A stretch of 64,000 bases of DNA from Anaerolineae bacterium (GCA_013178015.1 JABLXR010000008.1:87934-151933); one strand, 5' to 3'; counted from the first letter of the stretch, positions 19,420-29,776 are shown. Program-made: numbers and translations. The notes: generated from the letters alone by a model not told the origin.

Positions 19420-20049
19420 ATGAAAGGTCTCATAGGAAGAAAGCTCGGCATGACCCAGATGTTCACCGAACAAGGTGAGCTCATACCGGTGACACTCATC
19501 CAGGCCGGGCCCTGCTATGTCACGCAGCGCAAGACCACCGAGAAGGATGGCTACTCGGCCATCCAGGTGGGGTTCGAGGCCGTGCCTGGCCGGAAGATCA
19601 CCAAGGGGGAGCGGCTTCACCTCCAGAAGGCGGGTGCGCCTCCCCTGCGTCACGTGCGGGAGTTCCGGGTCAAGCCCGATGAGCAGTACGAGTTGGGGCA
19701 AGTGCTCGACGTAGGCCAGTTTGGCCTAGGCGAGAGAGTGGATGTGGTGGGAACCAGCAAGGGACGCGGCTTCGCCGGTGCGGTGAAGCGCCACGGGTTC
19801 GCCGGTGGCCCTAAGACCCACGGCCAGTCGGACCGGCATCGGGCAGTGGGCAGCATAGGATCAGGGACGACTCCGGGGCGAGTACTCAAGGGGATGCGGA
19901 TGCCGGGCCACATGGGCAACGCCAGGCGCACCGCGTCTGGGCTGGAGGTGGTCTTCGTCGATCCTGAGCGACATATCATAGGTGTCCGGGGCGGCGTGCC
20001 TGGGGCCGTCAACGGCCTGGTGGTCATCAAAGAGGCCCGTAAGCAGTAG
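19420..20049 (+). CDS. rplC: 50S ribosomal protein L3
   Basis: L3 is an early assembly protein of the 50S near the peptidyl transferase centre. The product (209 residues) begins MKGLIGRKLGMTQMF and has the central extension HGFAGGPKTHGQSDRHR, whose glutamine lies in the conserved assembly loop. Two adjacent ATGs (19417, 19420) are possible; the second is better spaced from GAGG at 19410-19413 and matches the family start. Confidence 0.96.
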   Translation: MKGLIGRKLGMTQMFTEQGELIPVTLIQAGPCYVTQRKTTEKDGYSAIQVGFEAVPGRKITKGERLHLQKAGAPPLRHVREFRVKPDEQYELGQVLDVGQFGLGERVDVVGTSKGRGFAGAVKRHGFAGGPKTHGQSDRHRAVGSIGSGTTPGRVLKGMRMPGHMGNARRTASGLEVVFVDPERHIIGVRGGVPGAVNGLVVIKEARKQ

Positions 20050-20074
20050 CCGCAGTCAGCCAGAGGAGCTAGAC

Positions 20075-20728
20075 ATGTTGGTTCCGGTGCACAACATAGA
20101 AGGCGAGATCGTGTCGGAGAGGGAGCTGCCGGACGCGATCTTCGGCGTGGAGCCGAACGAAGATCTGATGCATCAGGCTTTGGTCCGGCAGTTGGCCAAC
20201 GCTCGCCTGGGGACCCACTCGACCAAGACGAGGGGCGAGGTAAGCGGCGGTGGGCGCAAGCCGTGGCGGCAGAAGGGCTTGGGCCGCGCTCGACATGGCA
20301 GCATTCGGTCCCCGATCTGGCGAGGGGGTGGAATCGCGTTCGGGCCTCGGCCACGCAGCTATCGCCAGGACCTGACCAAGAAGATGCGCCGTGCGGCCGT
20401 CCGGTCGGCACTGAGCGTGAAGGCACGGGCGGGATTGATCACCCTGGTAGACGAGCTGAGTCCGGATAGCCCCCGAACTAGGGAGTTCGTGGCGACCCTG
20501 GACCGGTTGCAGGCGGGAGATAGCGTGTTGGTGGCTGTGCACAAGCCTGATCGCAACCTGGAGCTGGCCGCGCGCAACCTCTCCGACGTCAAAGTAATTC
20601 GAGCCACCTACCTGAACATCCGTGATCTCCTTGGCCACGAACGTCTGCTCCTGACGCTGGGGGCATTGGACGAGGTGGAGGAGTGGCTCGACCCGGCGCG
20701 GGCGCGAAGGGCGGAGGTCGAGGCGTGA
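20075..20728 (+). CDS. rplD: 50S ribosomal protein L4
   Basis: L4 lines the polypeptide exit tunnel. The 217-residue product shows the [23 protein letters not shown] loop start and [21 protein letters not shown], the tunnel-lining extension. In E. coli L4 also represses the S10 operon; no such site was identified here. The ATG at 20075 follows GAGGAG (20063-20068), and the stop overlaps the GTG start of rplW. Confidence 0.96.
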   Translation: MLVPVHNIEGEIVSERELPDAIFGVEPNEDLMHQALVRQLANARLGTHSTKTRGEVSGGGRKPWRQKGLGRARHGSIRSPIWRGGGIAFGPRPRSYRQDLTKKMRRAAVRSALSVKARAGLITLVDELSPDSPRTREFVATLDRLQAGDSVLVAVHKPDRNLELAARNLSDVKVIRATYLNIRDLLGHERLLLTLGALDEVEEWLDPARARRAEVEA

Positions 20729-21012
20729 ACATATACGAAGTGATCAGAAGGCCGCTAACGACGGAGAAGACGTACGGCCTCCGCGGGGAGAACAAGTACG
20801 TATTCGAGGTGCATCCAGCCGCCAGCAAGATTGAGGTGAAGCAGGCGGTGGAGACCTTGTTCGAGGTGGACGTGGCGGCAGTGAATGTCGTCAACGTGCC
20901 GGAGAAGAGGCGAAGAGCGGGGCGACGATGGATCGTCAGCCGGCCGGCCAGGAGGAAGGCGATGGTGCGGTTGGCCGAGGGGCAGTCCATTCGTGCGCTC
21001 GAGTCTGCCTAG
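20725..21012 (+). CDS. rplW: 50S ribosomal protein L23
   Basis: L23 sits at the tunnel exit and docks trigger factor and SRP. The 95-residue product reads [19 protein letters not shown] with the conserved TEK motif. The GTG start at 20725 overlaps the rplD stop by four bases, with GGAGG at 20713-20717 inside rplD, so translation is coupled. Confidence 0.95.
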   Translation: MNIYEVIRRPLTTEKTYGLRGENKYVFEVHPAASKIEVKQAVETLFEVDVAAVNVVNVPEKRRRAGRRWIVSRPARRKAMVRLAEGQSIRALESA

Positions 21013-21052
21013 CCGGCGACGCAGCGTAAGAGGAGACCAGAGGAGTCCATAG

Positions 21053-21883
21053 ATGCCAGTGAAGGTATACAGGCCTACGTCCCCCGGACGACGGGACATG
21101 AGCGTGCCTACCTTCGAGGAGATCACGACCACGGAAGCCGAGCGCTCCCTGGTCAGGCCTCTGAGGAGGACGGGCGGGCGCAGCCGTGGCCGCATATCGG
21201 TGCGGCACCGGGGCGGTGGCCACAAGCGCCGGTACCGGGTTATTGACTTCAGGCGTGATAAGCAGGGCGTGCCGGCGCGGGTGGCCAGTATCGAGTACGA
21301 CCCCAACCGGTCAGCGCGCATCGCGCTCCTGGTCTACGCCGACGGCGAGAAGCGGTACATAGTGGCCCCGCTCGGCCTCAAGGTGGATGCTACGGTTATG
21401 TCGGGGCCAGGGTCCGAGATAAGAGTGGGCAACTCCCTGCCTATAGCTAACATCCCTCTGGGAACGATGGTCCATAACATAGAGTTGGAGCCCGGGAGAG
21501 GAGGGCAGCTGGTGCGCGCGGCGGGCACCGGGGCGCAGGTCTTGGCGAAGGAGGGCGATTACGCCCAGATCCGGTTGCCGAGCGGCGAGGTCCGCCGGGT
21601 GAGGATGGAGTGCATGGCCACCATCGGACAGGTGGGCAACGAGGACCACGCCAACATCCGCCTGGGCAAGGCAGGGCGCAAGCGCTGGCTGGGCCGACGC
21701 CCGGAGGTACGCGGGTCGGCCATGACACCGCGGGATCATCCACACGGTGGTGGCGAGGGTCGGGCGCCCATCGGGATGCCCAGCCCCAAGACTCCCTGGG
21801 GCAAGCCGACTCTGGGGCAGCGTACCCGCAAACAGAAGCGAACGGACAAGTACATCGTTCGCAGGCGCGGCCGGCGCCGGTGA
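21053..21883 (+). CDS. rplB: 50S ribosomal protein L2
   Basis: L2 is required for subunit joining and peptidyl transfer. The 276-residue product (usual length about 275) includes [12 protein letters not shown], the [11 protein letters not shown] region and the nearly invariant [17 protein letters not shown], which contains the essential histidine. AGAGGAG precedes the ATG. Confidence 0.97.
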   Translation: MPVKVYRPTSPGRRDMSVPTFEEITTTEAERSLVRPLRRTGGRSRGRISVRHRGGGHKRRYRVIDFRRDKQGVPARVASIEYDPNRSARIALLVYADGEKRYIVAPLGLKVDATVMSGPGSEIRVGNSLPIANIPLGTMVHNIELEPGRGGQLVRAAGTGAQVLAKEGDYAQIRLPSGEVRRVRMECMATIGQVGNEDHANIRLGKAGRKRWLGRRPEVRGSAMTPRDHPHGGGEGRAPIGMPSPKTPWGKPTLGQRTRKQKRTDKYIVRRRGRRR

Positions 21884-21904
21884 GGGAAGGACAGGAGGAC
21901 ATGA

Positions 21905-22183
21905 GTGACTAGATCTCTCAAGAAGGGGCCCTACATAGAGAGCAAGCTTCTGGAGAAGGTCGAGGAAATGAACCGGACGGGCGAGCGCCGAGTGATACGC
22001 ACCTGGTCGCGGGCCTCGACTGTGTTTCCCCAGATGGTGGGGCATACGATCGCGGTCCATGATGGGCGCCGGCACGTCCCGGTCTACATAACTGAGAACA
22101 TGGTGGGCCACAAGCTGGGCGAGTTCGCGCCCACGAGGCTCTTCCGCGGTCACGTAAGTCGCGGGCGCGCCGCGCGGCGCTGA
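21905..22183 (+). CDS. rpsS: 30S ribosomal protein S19
   Basis: S19 pairs with S13 in the 30S head near the A-site finger. The 92-residue product reads [19 protein letters not shown] and [22 protein letters not shown], standard for the family. GTG at 21905 is the start, with AGGAGGA at 21893-21899. An upstream ATG at 21901 is out of frame. Confidence 0.96.
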   Translation: MTRSLKKGPYIESKLLEKVEEMNRTGERRVIRTWSRASTVFPQMVGHTIAVHDGRRHVPVYITENMVGHKLGEFAPTRLFRGHVSRGRAARR

Positions 22184-22196
22184 GCAGGGAACAGAG

Positions 22197-22544
22197 ATGT
22201 ACGAAGAAGGTTACCAGGCCGTACAGAAGTACGTGGGTATCTCGCCTCAGAAAGTGAGGCTGGTTATTGACCAGGTTCGCGGCCTTCCGGCGCAGGAGGC
22301 GCTGGCTGTGCTGCAGTTCATGCCCCAGAGCGCGGCTCTGCCCGTATCCAAGGCGATCAAGAGCGCTATGGCTAACGCCGAGAACAACTTCGGGGCGGAG
22401 CCGGACGAGCTGGTGGTAGCAGAGATTGCGGCGGACCCTGGTCCTACCCGACGGTGGCGGCGGTTTGGAGCTCGCGGGCGGTGGAAGCCCATTCGCAGAA
22501 GGTCGAGCCACATCAGGGTAGTGCTGTCGCAGCGCTCGATCTAG
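22197..22544 (+). CDS. rplV: 50S ribosomal protein L22
   Basis: L22 lines the exit tunnel opposite L4. The 115-residue product has KYVGISPQKVRLVIDQVRG at its start and the tunnel hairpin near its C-terminus (ADPGPTRRWRRFGARGRWKP), whose exact residues affect macrolide binding in other bacteria. It lies 13 bases after rpsS. Confidence 0.95.
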   Translation: MYEEGYQAVQKYVGISPQKVRLVIDQVRGLPAQEALAVLQFMPQSAALPVSKAIKSAMANAENNFGAEPDELVVAEIAADPGPTRRWRRFGARGRWKPIRRRSSHIRVVLSQRSI

Positions 22545-22596
22545 GAGATGCCTGGGACGATCTGGCTTGGTGAGATAGGACGGGGAGGCAGAGAAC

Positions 22597-23280
22597 TTGG
22601 GTAGGAAAGTTCATCCCTACGGCTTCCGGATCGGGATAGTGAACGACTGGCGAGCGCGTTGGTTTGCCGACAAGGACAAGAGCTACCGGGAGCAGTTGCT
22701 CGAGGACATAGAGATACGGGAACTCATCTACGAGCAGATGAGAAACGCTGCCATCGCTGCGGTGGACATCGAGCGGTTCCCGAACCAGATTTCGGTGACG
22801 ATCCACACCGCTCGGCCCGGCATTGTGATCGGGCGCAAGGGTGCCATCGTGAACGCCTTGCGCCAGCGCCTGGAGGATCGGACCGGGAAGCACGTGCGGC
22901 TAGATGTCCAGGAGATCCGCGACCCGGATCTTCAGGCCAAGCTGGTGGCAGAGAGCATCGCCGAGCAGTTGGAGCGGCGGGTGAGCTTCCGGCGTGCTGT
23001 ACGTCAGGGCATGCAGCGTGCTATGCGGGCTGGGGCCGAAGGGGTGATGGTACGGGTCTCGGGTCGTCTGTCGGGTGCTGACATGGGGCGCACGGAGACC
23101 ATGCGCGAGGGGCGCATACCCAGGAACACTCTGCGGGCTGAGATAGACTTCGGCCAGGCGGAGGCACTGACCACCTTCGGACTCATAGGGGTGAAGGTCT
23201 GGATCTACCGAGGTGAGGTCATGCCCGAGGGCGTCGGCCCCAGGCGGGTCGAGGCAGAGACGGAGCCAGCTCAGGCCTAG
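22597..23280 (+). CDS. rpsC: 30S ribosomal protein S3
   Basis: S3 lines the mRNA entry tunnel and contributes to mRNA helicase activity. The 227-residue product begins [14 protein letters not shown] and has the KH-domain GRKGAIV loop ([19 protein letters not shown]) and [16 protein letters not shown] at 22597 is the start, preceded by GGGAGG (22583-22588). Confidence 0.96.
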   Translation: MGRKVHPYGFRIGIVNDWRARWFADKDKSYREQLLEDIEIRELIYEQMRNAAIAAVDIERFPNQISVTIHTARPGIVIGRKGAIVNALRQRLEDRTGKHVRLDVQEIRDPDLQAKLVAESIAEQLERRVSFRRAVRQGMQRAMRAGAEGVMVRVSGRLSGADMGRTETMREGRIPRNTLRAEIDFGQAEALTTFGLIGVKVWIYRGEVMPEGVGPRRVEAETEPAQA

Positions 23281-23321
23281 GCCGAGGTGGGCCACACCGG
23301 GCTCAGGGGAGATGTAACGCG

Positions 23322-23762
23322 ATGTTGATGCCGAAACGGGTCAAGTATAGGAAGCAACAGCGTGGCCGAAGGCGAGGGGTGGCCTCGCGAGGGAACACGA
23401 TTGCTTTTGGGGAGTATGGTCTCCAGGCGATGGAGGCTTGCTGGATGACGAACCGCCAATTGGAGGCGGCGCGACGCGCCATCGTGCGCTACATTCGCCG
23501 GGGCGGACGCATGTGGACGCGCGTCTTCCCGGACAAGCCGGTCACCAAGAAGGCCGCGGAGACGCGGATGGGTGGCGGCAAGGGCTCGGTGGAGGAGTGG
23601 GTGGCGGTGGTGCAGCCCGGGCGGATTCTGTTCGAGTTGAGCGGCATAGATGAGGAGTTGGCGCGGGAGGCATTCCGGCTGGCCTCTTCCAAGCTTCCCA
23701 TCGCCACTCAGTTCGTGGTCAAGACGGACCCCATCACTGGCTCTAGGGTGGCTGGATCATGA
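23322..23762 (+). CDS. rplP: 50S ribosomal protein L16
   Basis: L16 helps place A-site tRNA and is a late assembly protein. The 146-residue product begins [16 protein letters not shown] and contains [16 protein letters not shown], near-invariant for L16. Its stop overlaps the rpmC start by four bases. Confidence 0.97.
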   Translation: MLMPKRVKYRKQQRGRRRGVASRGNTIAFGEYGLQAMEACWMTNRQLEAARRAIVRYIRRGGRMWTRVFPDKPVTKKAAETRMGGGKGSVEEWVAVVQPGRILFELSGIDEELAREAFRLASSKLPIATQFVVKTDPITGSRVAGS

Positions 23763-23971
23763 GGGCGAGCGAGCTGCGCGAGAGCAACAATGAGGAGCTG
23801 GGGCGTCTTCTGGACGAGGCGAACCGAGAGCTCTTCAACTTACGGTTTCAGGCTGCTTCCGGGCAGTTGGCCGACCGGCAACGGATGCGCGAGGTGCGCA
23901 AGAACATCGCGCGCATCAAGACCGTTCTGAGGGACCGGCAGTTGGCTGCCGAAGTGGCGGAGGAAGAATGA
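23759..23971 (+). CDS. rpmC: 50S ribosomal protein L29
   Basis: L29 is a small two-helix protein near the tunnel exit. The 70-residue product has [16 protein letters not shown] and [13 protein letters not shown], diagnostic of the family. The ATG overlaps the end of rplP and its own stop overlaps the rpsQ start (ATGA), so three genes are translationally coupled. Confidence 0.95.
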   Translation: MRASELRESNNEELGRLLDEANRELFNLRFQAASGQLADRQRMREVRKNIARIKTVLRDRQLAAEVAEEE

Positions 23972-24231
23972 ACGGGCAGCGTCGGGTTCTTACCGGGACG
24001 GTTACCAGCGACAAGATGGACAAGACGGTCGTCGTCCAAGTGGAGCGTTCTTACCGTCATCCGTTGTACGGGAAGGTGGTACGCAGCCACAGGAAGTACG
24101 TGGCTCACGACGAGGACAATCAGTGTCGCCTGGGAGACACGGTGAGCATTAGGGAGAGCCGGCCGCTCAGCAAGACGAAGCGCTGGGTGGTGGAGCAGAT
24201 CCTGAGTCGTGAGGCACTGCCCGAGGAGTAG
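23968..24231 (+). CDS. rpsQ: 30S ribosomal protein S17
   Basis: S17 is a primary binding protein of the 30S body. The 87-residue product shows [36 protein letters not shown] and [13 protein letters not shown], all typical OB-fold S17 segments. It begins within the rpmC stop. Confidence 0.96.
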   Translation: MNGQRRVLTGTVTSDKMDKTVVVQVERSYRHPLYGKVVRSHRKYVAHDEDNQCRLGDTVSIRESRPLSKTKRWVVEQILSREALPEE

Positions 24232-24279
24232 GCAGCAGCAATCCGTGCCTGTGGGCGCGTTATTCGAGGGAGATAGGCG

Positions 24280-24648
24280 ATGATCCAGCAGCAGTCCACT
24301 CTTCGAGTGGCAGATAACACAGGCGCGCGTGAACTCATGTGTATCCGCGTTCTCGGCGGCACCAAGCGCAAGTACGCCAGCGTGGGCGACATCATCATCG
24401 CCTCCGTGAAGCAGGCCGCTCCCAACAGCGCCGTGCGCAAGGGCGATGTGGTGCGGGCGGTGGTCGTGCGCACCAGCAAGGAGTACGGACGGCCCGATGG
24501 GAGCTCCATTCGCTTCGACGACAACGCGGCCGTCCTGATAGATGATGGGCGCAGCCCTCGGGGTACCCGGATCTTCGGCCCTGTGGCTCGAGAGCTCCGA
24601 GACAAGGGGTTCATGCGCATAGTCTCGCTGGCCCCGGAAGCCTTGTAG
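24280..24648 (+). CDS. rplN: 50S ribosomal protein L14
   Basis: L14 forms inter-subunit bridge B8. The 122-residue product (family length exactly 122) begins [19 protein letters not shown] and ends [30 protein letters not shown] precedes the ATG. Confidence 0.97.
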   Translation: MIQQQSTLRVADNTGARELMCIRVLGGTKRKYASVGDIIIASVKQAAPNSAVRKGDVVRAVVVRTSKEYGRPDGSSIRFDDNAAVLIDDGRSPRGTRIFGPVARELRDKGFMRIVSLAPEAL

Positions 24649-24667
24649 AGCTACGAGGGAGGTACCG

Positions 24668-24979
24668 GTGAGGAAGATACGACGAGACGACACGGTCGAG
24701 GTCATAAGTGGCGAGCATCGAGGGATGCGCGGCCAGGTGCTGCGAGTAGATCCTAAGAGCGAGCGAGCCGTGGTGCAGGGCCTGAACCTGGTGAAGGTGC
24801 ATGAGAGGCGGACGCGAGAGCGCGACGGAGGGATCATCCAGCGCGAGGCACCGCTGCACCTGTCGAACCTGGCTCTAGTATGTCCGACGTGTGACGCGCC
24901 CAGTAGGGTCGGGATAAGGGTGACAGCGGACGGGCGCATGGTGCGCTTCTGCAAGAGATGCAACGAGACTATCGAGTAG
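24668..24979 (+). CDS. rplX: 50S ribosomal protein L24
   Basis: L24 is one of the assembly initiators of the 50S. The 103-residue product has the KOW motif DTVEVISGEHRGMRGQVLRV and a CPTC / FCKRC Cys4 pair in its C-terminal half, the zinc-binding form found in many lineages. Translation starts at GTG 24668 after GAGGGAGG. Confidence 0.95.
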   Translation: MRKIRRDDTVEVISGEHRGMRGQVLRVDPKSERAVVQGLNLVKVHERRTRERDGGIIQREAPLHLSNLALVCPTCDAPSRVGIRVTADGRMVRFCKRCNETIE

Positions 24980-24994
24980 GCGGGAGACAGTTAG

Positions 24995-25540
24995 ATGCCA
25001 AGGGTCAAAGACCTGTATGAGTCGGAGATCGTCCCCCGCATGATGGAGGAGTTCGGCTACACCAACGTCATGCAGGTGCCGCGCGTGGAGAAGGTGGTGG
25101 TGAACGTCGGCGTGGGCGAAGCGCTGACCAACGCCAATGCCCTGGACGCGGCTTCGCGGGACGTAGCGGCCATCACCGGGCAGAAGCCGGCCGTGCGGCG
25201 GGCGCGGAAGTCCATTGCGTCGTTCAGGCTGCGCGAGGGTGCTCCGGTGGGAGTGAAAGTGACGTTGAGAGGGAGCCGCATGTATGACTTCCTCGATCGC
25301 CTCATCAATGTGGCCCTTCCCCGGCAGCGTGACTTTCGCGGCATCTCGCCGGACTCGTTTGATGGGCGAGGCAACTACACCCTGGGCCTGCGGGAACAGC
25401 TCGTCTGGCCCGAGATAGACTACGACCAGATAGACCAGGTGCGCGGCATGGAGATTACCATCGTGACCACGGCCAGGACGGACGAAGAAGGCCGTCGGCT
25501 GCTGCAACTGATGGGCATGCCGTTCGCTATGGCCGCTTGA
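24995..25540 (+). CDS. rplE: 50S ribosomal protein L5
   Basis: L5 binds 5S rRNA with L18 and contacts P-site tRNA. The 181-residue product shows [42 protein letters not shown] and the [14 protein letters not shown] loop. GGGAGACAG precedes the ATG; spacing from rplX is 15 bases. Confidence 0.96.
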   Translation: MPRVKDLYESEIVPRMMEEFGYTNVMQVPRVEKVVVNVGVGEALTNANALDAASRDVAAITGQKPAVRRARKSIASFRLREGAPVGVKVTLRGSRMYDFLDRLINVALPRQRDFRGISPDSFDGRGNYTLGLREQLVWPEIDYDQIDQVRGMEITIVTTARTDEEGRRLLQLMGMPFAMAA

Positions 25541-25571
25541 GCGGGCAGCGTCTGAGTTTGGCGGAGGGAAT

Positions 25572-25754
25572 GTGGCGAAGAAATCGATGATTGCCAGGGA
25601 GAAGAGGCGCAAGTACCCCACGCGGGTGGTGAATCGCTGTGCCATGTGTGGCCGGCCACGGGCGTACATGCGGCGCTTCGGTCTCTGCCGTATATGTTTC
25701 CGGCGCGAGGCGCTCGAGGGCAGGGTCCCGGGCGTGCGTAAGTCGAGCTGGTGA
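25572..25754 (+). CDS. rpsN: 30S ribosomal protein S14, zinc-binding type (type Z)
   Basis: The 60-residue S14 has [21 protein letters not shown], the C-x2-C/C-x2-C zinc finger of the short S14 form. The start is GTG 25572 ([13 protein letters not shown]), after GGAGGGAAT. Having the zinc form in the main cluster indicates the ancestral type; a zinc-free paralogue, if any, would be elsewhere. Confidence 0.96.
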   Translation: MAKKSMIAREKRRKYPTRVVNRCAMCGRPRAYMRRFGLCRICFRREALEGRVPGVRKSSW

Positions 25755-25787
25755 CATGGGGTGGAATGGGGAAGGTGGAGTAGGTTG

Positions 25788-26186
25788 ATGACCACGAGCG
25801 ACCCGATTGCTGACATGCTCGCCCGCATACGGAATGCCCTCATGGTGAATCAGAGCCATGTGGTCATGCCCGGATCCAGGATGAAGGCGGAGATCGCCCG
25901 GGTTTTGAAGGAAGAGGGCTATATCCGCAACTACGAGATCATCCGGGACGGGGCCCGATCCACTCTGCGGATCTGGCTCAAGTACACAGAAGACAAGGAA
26001 CCGGTGATCACGGGGATGAAGCGGGTGAGCCGACCGGGCAGAAGGGCCTATTGCGGGCGGCACGAGATACCCTGGGTGATGAGTGGCCTGGGCATCGCCA
26101 TACTGACTACGCCCTTGGGCGTGATGACGGACGAGCAGGCTCGGCGCAGTCGGGTCGGCGGTGAAGTCCTCTGCCAGGTCTGGTAG
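25788..26186 (+). CDS. rpsH: 30S ribosomal protein S8
   Basis: S8 organises the central domain of 16S rRNA and in E. coli represses the spc operon. The 132-residue product begins [18 protein letters not shown] and ends with the conserved [28 protein letters not shown] region. I chose ATG 25788 because GGTGGAG lies seven bases upstream and it matches the family start; an in-frame ATG at 25761 adds residues with no support. Confidence 0.95.
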   Translation: MTTSDPIADMLARIRNALMVNQSHVVMPGSRMKAEIARVLKEEGYIRNYEIIRDGARSTLRIWLKYTEDKEPVITGMKRVSRPGRRAYCGRHEIPWVMSGLGIAILTTPLGVMTDEQARRSRVGGEVLCQVW

Positions 26187-26219
26187 GGCGCGGTCGTTCG
26201 TACCCGAGGGGAGTGAGAG

Positions 26220-26774
26220 ATGTCTCGCATAGGCAAGAAACCGATTGACATACCGGCCGGCGTCCAAGTGAAGGTCGACGGGCCGCACGTTGAGGTACGC
26301 GGTCCCAGGGGCGAGTTGGCTCGTACATTCAGCTCTGAGATGTCCATCGTTGTGGAGCAGAGCGATGGCCGGAGCCAACTGAGGGTCGAGCGGCCCAGCG
26401 ATCAGCCCCGCCACCGGGCTTTGCACGGGCTCACACGGGCCCTGCTCGCCAATATGGTCACCGGGGTGGTGGAGGGTTTTCGAAAGGACCTTCAGATCGA
26501 GGGCACCGGTTACCGCGCCGAGCTGCAGGGGACTGACCTGGTGCTGTTAGTAGGCTACTCGCACCCGGTGAGGTTTAGGCCTCCGGCCGGGATCACCTTC
26601 TCCGTGGACCGCTCTGGGCGTCAGGTAAGCGTTGAGGGGCTGGACAAGGAGCAGGTGGGTGAGATGGCGGCCAAGATTCGCGACGCGCGCCCACCCGAAC
26701 CCTATCTGGGCAAGGGCATCCGCTACGTGGGCGAGCAGGTGCGCCGCAAGGCCGGGAAAGCCGGTGCCTCGTAG
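26220..26774 (+). CDS. rplF: 50S ribosomal protein L6
   Basis: L6 lies near the sarcin-ricin loop and factor-binding site. The 184-residue product begins MSRIGKKPIDIPAGVQV and ends in the PEPYLGKGIRYVGEQVRRKAGK signature. GAGGGGAGTGAG precedes the ATG. Confidence 0.97.
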   Translation: MSRIGKKPIDIPAGVQVKVDGPHVEVRGPRGELARTFSSEMSIVVEQSDGRSQLRVERPSDQPRHRALHGLTRALLANMVTGVVEGFRKDLQIEGTGYRAELQGTDLVLLVGYSHPVRFRPPAGITFSVDRSGRQVSVEGLDKEQVGEMAAKIRDARPPEPYLGKGIRYVGEQVRRKAGKAGAS

Positions 26775-26834
26775 TTATCAGGAGAACGTGCCGGCTGTTC
26801 ATTTTGCGAAGCCAGGCAGCCGAGGAGTTGGGTC

Positions 26835-27203
26835 ATGGCGAATGTGCGGAAGAAGAATCTGGCGCGTCAGCGTCGCCACGCTCGGGTGAGGCAGAAGGTG
26901 ATGGGTACCCCGGAGCGGCCGAGGCTGAACGTGTTCCGCAGCTTGAAGCACATATACGTGCAGTTGGTGGACGACACCCAGGGCAATACCTTGGCTTCGG
27001 CGTCCACTCTGGATCCGGAGATCAGAGCCAGGCTGGCGGAGCTGCCCAAGATGCAGCAGGCCGAGTTGGTGGGCGAGACGGTAGCGCAGCGGGCTCGCGA
27101 GAAAGGGATCACCAAGGTGGTCTTTGATCGGGGCGGGTATGCTTACCACGGCCGCATCGAGAGGCTGGCGGAGGCTGCCAGAAAGGGTGGACTGGAGTTC
27201 TGA
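26835..27203 (+). CDS. rplR: 50S ribosomal protein L18
   Basis: L18 binds 5S rRNA with L5. The 122-residue product has [20 protein letters not shown], the YVQLVDD strand and the terminal [20 protein letters not shown] motif. It begins 60 bases after rplF, with GAGGAG upstream. Confidence 0.96.
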   Translation: MANVRKKNLARQRRHARVRQKVMGTPERPRLNVFRSLKHIYVQLVDDTQGNTLASASTLDPEIRARLAELPKMQQAELVGETVAQRAREKGITKVVFDRGGYAYHGRIERLAEAARKGGLEF

Positions 27204-27238
27204 CGCGCGAGCGTCGGTGAGACTTGCCAGGAGGTATG

Positions 27239-27766
27239 ATGGCCGCTAGGGGGTATCCCGAGGCTGAGGAGTTCGACGAGCGCGTGGTCGAGATCAACCG
27301 CGTGGCCAAGGTGCTGCAGGGAGGCCGGCGTTTCGGCTTCCGCACTGTGGTGGTCGTCGGTGACAATAGAGGCCGCGTAGGCATGGGCGTGGGAAAGGCG
27401 CGGGAAGTCCCTTCGGCAGTCCGCAAGGGCATGGACCGGGCCCGGCGTTCGATGGTGGACGTGCCTCTCCGGGGCAGGACGATACCGCATCCGGTGACGG
27501 GGAGGCATGGTTCCACCAAGGTGCTACTGCGTCCGGCTGCACCGGGAACGGGCGTGATCGCCGGAGGCCCGGTGCGGGCGGTGGTGGAGGCTGCCGGAGT
27601 GCACGACCTCCTGTCCAAGGCCATGGGCAGCCGCAACCCTCTGAACGTGGTTCTAGCGACCATGGACGCTCTGAGCCAGCTCCGTGATCCCGAGGAGTAC
27701 GCGCGGATGCGGGGCAAGAACGAGGCCGAAGTGCGCCCCTTCTGGGAGAGAAAGAACGATGAATGA
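27239..27766 (+). CDS. rpsE: 30S ribosomal protein S5
   Basis: S5 acts with S4 in decoding accuracy and at the mRNA entry site. The 175-residue product shows [22 protein letters not shown] and [15 protein letters not shown]. Adjacent ATGs at 27236 and 27239 follow AGGAGG (27229-27234); the second has the better spacing. Its end overlaps rpmD by eight bases. Confidence 0.95.
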   Translation: MAARGYPEAEEFDERVVEINRVAKVLQGGRRFGFRTVVVVGDNRGRVGMGVGKAREVPSAVRKGMDRARRSMVDVPLRGRTIPHPVTGRHGSTKVLLRPAAPGTGVIAGGPVRAVVEAAGVHDLLSKAMGSRNPLNVVLATMDALSQLRDPEEYARMRGKNEAEVRPFWERKNDE

Positions 27767-27953
27767 TAGTGGGCGGATCGTGATACGCCTGGTCAAGAGC
27801 CCTATTGGGGCGAAGGAGGAGCACAAGCGGACGCTTCGGGCGCTAGGCTTGCGCAAGCTGGGCCAGGAAGTGACCAAGACGGACGGTCCGGTGGTGAGGG
27901 GCATGGCGTCTGCGGTGACGCACCTGGTCGAGATTGTGGAACAAGGGAGCTGA
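27759..27953 (+). CDS. rpmD: 50S ribosomal protein L30
   Basis: This 64-residue product begins [17 protein letters not shown] and includes [17 protein letters not shown], the L30 signature. I use ATG 27759, with GGGAGAG just upstream inside rpsE; an in-frame ATG at 27684 adds only nonsense from the rpsE frame. L30 is absent from some bacterial phyla, so its presence is mildly informative. Confidence 0.94.
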   Translation: MNDSGRIVIRLVKSPIGAKEEHKRTLRALGLRKLGQEVTKTDGPVVRGMASAVTHLVEIVEQGS

Positions 27954-27960
27954 GGGCCAC

Positions 27961-28410
27961 ATGAGGCTGCACGACTTGGGTCCCCGAGAGGGGTCTCGCA
28001 AACGAAGAAAGCGAGTGGGGCGAGGCATCGCTGCTGGGCAGGGCAAGACGGCGGGACGAGGCACGAAAGGTCAGAAGTCGCGCTCGGGCGGGGCCAAGCC
28101 ACCCTATTTCGAGGGTGGGCAGTTGCCCCTGGTCCGACGTCTCCCCTGGCGCCGCGGGTTCACGCCTCTCAGCAGAGTCTCTTACACCCCGGTGAATCTG
28201 GCCCGCTTGGCGGAGTTCGAGCCGCAGTCAGTGATCACCCCGCAGGACATGGCTCGCGCTGGCATCATCAAGGAGGCTGAGGCACGGGTCAAGGTTCTGG
28301 GCGAGGGCGAGCTGGATCGCCCGCTCACTGTCTGGGCGCACGGCTTTTCCGCCAGCGCTCGGGAGAAGATCGAAGCGGCGGGCGGCCGGGCCGAGTTACT
28401 GGAGAGCTGA
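27961..28410 (+). CDS. rplO: 50S ribosomal protein L15
   Basis: L15 is a late assembly protein of the 50S. The 149-residue product starts MRLHDLGPREGSRKRRKRVG with the RGIAAGQGKTAGRGTKGQKSR glycine-rich RNA-binding tail and a FEGGQLPLVRRLP motif. ATG 27961 lies seven bases after rpmD; the ribosome site is GGGAG within rpmD's end. Confidence 0.95.
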   Translation: MRLHDLGPREGSRKRRKRVGRGIAAGQGKTAGRGTKGQKSRSGGAKPPYFEGGQLPLVRRLPWRRGFTPLSRVSYTPVNLARLAEFEPQSVITPQDMARAGIIKEAEARVKVLGEGELDRPLTVWAHGFSASAREKIEAAGGRAELLES

Positions 28411-28453
28411 TCCAGTGCTGGGGCTGGGGCCGCGAGGGTAGAGGCAGGAAGAG

Positions 28454-29761
28454 ATGATTGAGGCGCTTCGCAATGCGTTGCGCATGCCGGACCTGCGCAA
28501 GAAGATCCTGTTCACACTGGGCATCCTGGTGGTATACCGGTTTGCGGCCCATGTGCCGGTGCCGGGGGTGGACCGGGAGGCTTTGCGCTTTGCCTTCAGC
28601 GGGGTCTCGGGGGCGGGTCAGGTACTGAACTTCCTGAACCTGCTCTCGGGCGGGGCGCTGTCTCAGTTCTCGGTGATGGCGCTAGGGGTGTACCCCTACA
28701 TCACGGCCCAGATCGTGATCCAGTTGCTGACCCCTCTGATCCCTCGGCTTCAGGCTCTCGCTCGCGAGGGAGAGGCAGGGCGGCACAAGACCACGCTGTA
28801 CACCTACCTGCTGACCATTCCGCTCGCCCTGCTTCAAGGCGTGGCCCAGGCTGCCCTGATGATGCAGTACGGGGTGCTGAACCAGTTTGGGCTGGGGGCA
28901 TCTACTCTGGTGTCCCTCTCCATTCTGGCTAGCCTGGTTGCTGGCACCATGTTAGCCATCTGGCTGGGGGAGCTGATATCCCAGGAAGGCATTGGGAACG
29001 GCATCTCGATCATAATCCTGGGCGGTATCGTGGCCCAAGTGCCCGCGAACGTGGCTCGGCTGGTGTTGGGCGATGTCTCTGGTCTGATCATGTTCTTGAT
29101 AGTCACCATCATCACCGTAGGCGTCATCGTGGTGGTGCAGGAAGGCGAGCGACGCATCCCGGTGCAGTACGGGCGTCGGGTGGTGGCCATGAGGGGGAAC
29201 CGGCTCCGCGTGGCGGGAGGGCAGGCGACACACGTACCGCTGAAGGTGAACTCGGCCGGGATGATCCCGCTCATATTCGCGCAGGCCATACTGATCTTCC
29301 CCAGCGCCATCGCCAGCTACCTGGCGGTATCGGGGTCCAAGTTCGTGAGCGATCTGGGCACCTTCGTGTCCCAGAACCTGGGCCCTAATGGCAACATGTA
29401 CTGGATCACGTACTTTCTGATGGTGGTGGCTTTCACCTACTTCTACACCGATGTCATGTTCCGGCAGCAGAACCTGGCGGAGATGCTACAGCGCCAAGGC
29501 GGGTTCATTCCCGGCATCAGGCCGGGCCGGCGGACTGAGGAGTACCTGAACGGCGTGGTGCAGCGGATCACGCTGGTGGGAGCGCTCTTTCTGGGGACGG
29601 TGGCCGTGCTGCCGTGGCTGGTGCGAGGCATAGCCGAGACTAACACCATGCTGATCACTAGTGCCGGCCTGCTGATCGTGGTAGGTGTGGTGCTGGATAC
29701 GATGCGGCAGCTAGAGGCTCAGCTGCTTATGCGGCGATACGAAGGATTCTTGCGTCGGTAG
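28454..29761 (+). CDS. secY: Protein translocase subunit SecY
   Basis: SecY is the channel of the Sec translocon. The 435-residue product has ten hydrophobic helices, with the plug region in the first loop (HVPVPGVDREALRFAF), and ALGVYPYITAQIVIQLL, SAGMIPLIFA and the cytoplasmic FYTDVMFRQQNLAEMLQRQGGFIPGIRPG loop. It follows rplO by 43 bases as in most bacterial spc segments. secE and secG are not in the window. Confidence 0.97.
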   Translation: MIEALRNALRMPDLRKKILFTLGILVVYRFAAHVPVPGVDREALRFAFSGVSGAGQVLNFLNLLSGGALSQFSVMALGVYPYITAQIVIQLLTPLIPRLQALAREGEAGRHKTTLYTYLLTIPLALLQGVAQAALMMQYGVLNQFGLGASTLVSLSILASLVAGTMLAIWLGELISQEGIGNGISIIILGGIVAQVPANVARLVLGDVSGLIMFLIVTIITVGVIVVVQEGERRIPVQYGRRVVAMRGNRLRVAGGQATHVPLKVNSAGMIPLIFAQAILIFPSAIASYLAVSGSKFVSDLGTFVSQNLGPNGNMYWITYFLMVVAFTYFYTDVMFRQQNLAEMLQRQGGFIPGIRPGRRTEEYLNGVVQRITLVGALFLGTVAVLPWLVRGIAETNTMLITSAGLLIVVGVVLDTMRQLEAQLLMRRYEGFLRR

Positions 29762-29776
29762 CAAGGTGAACCCATA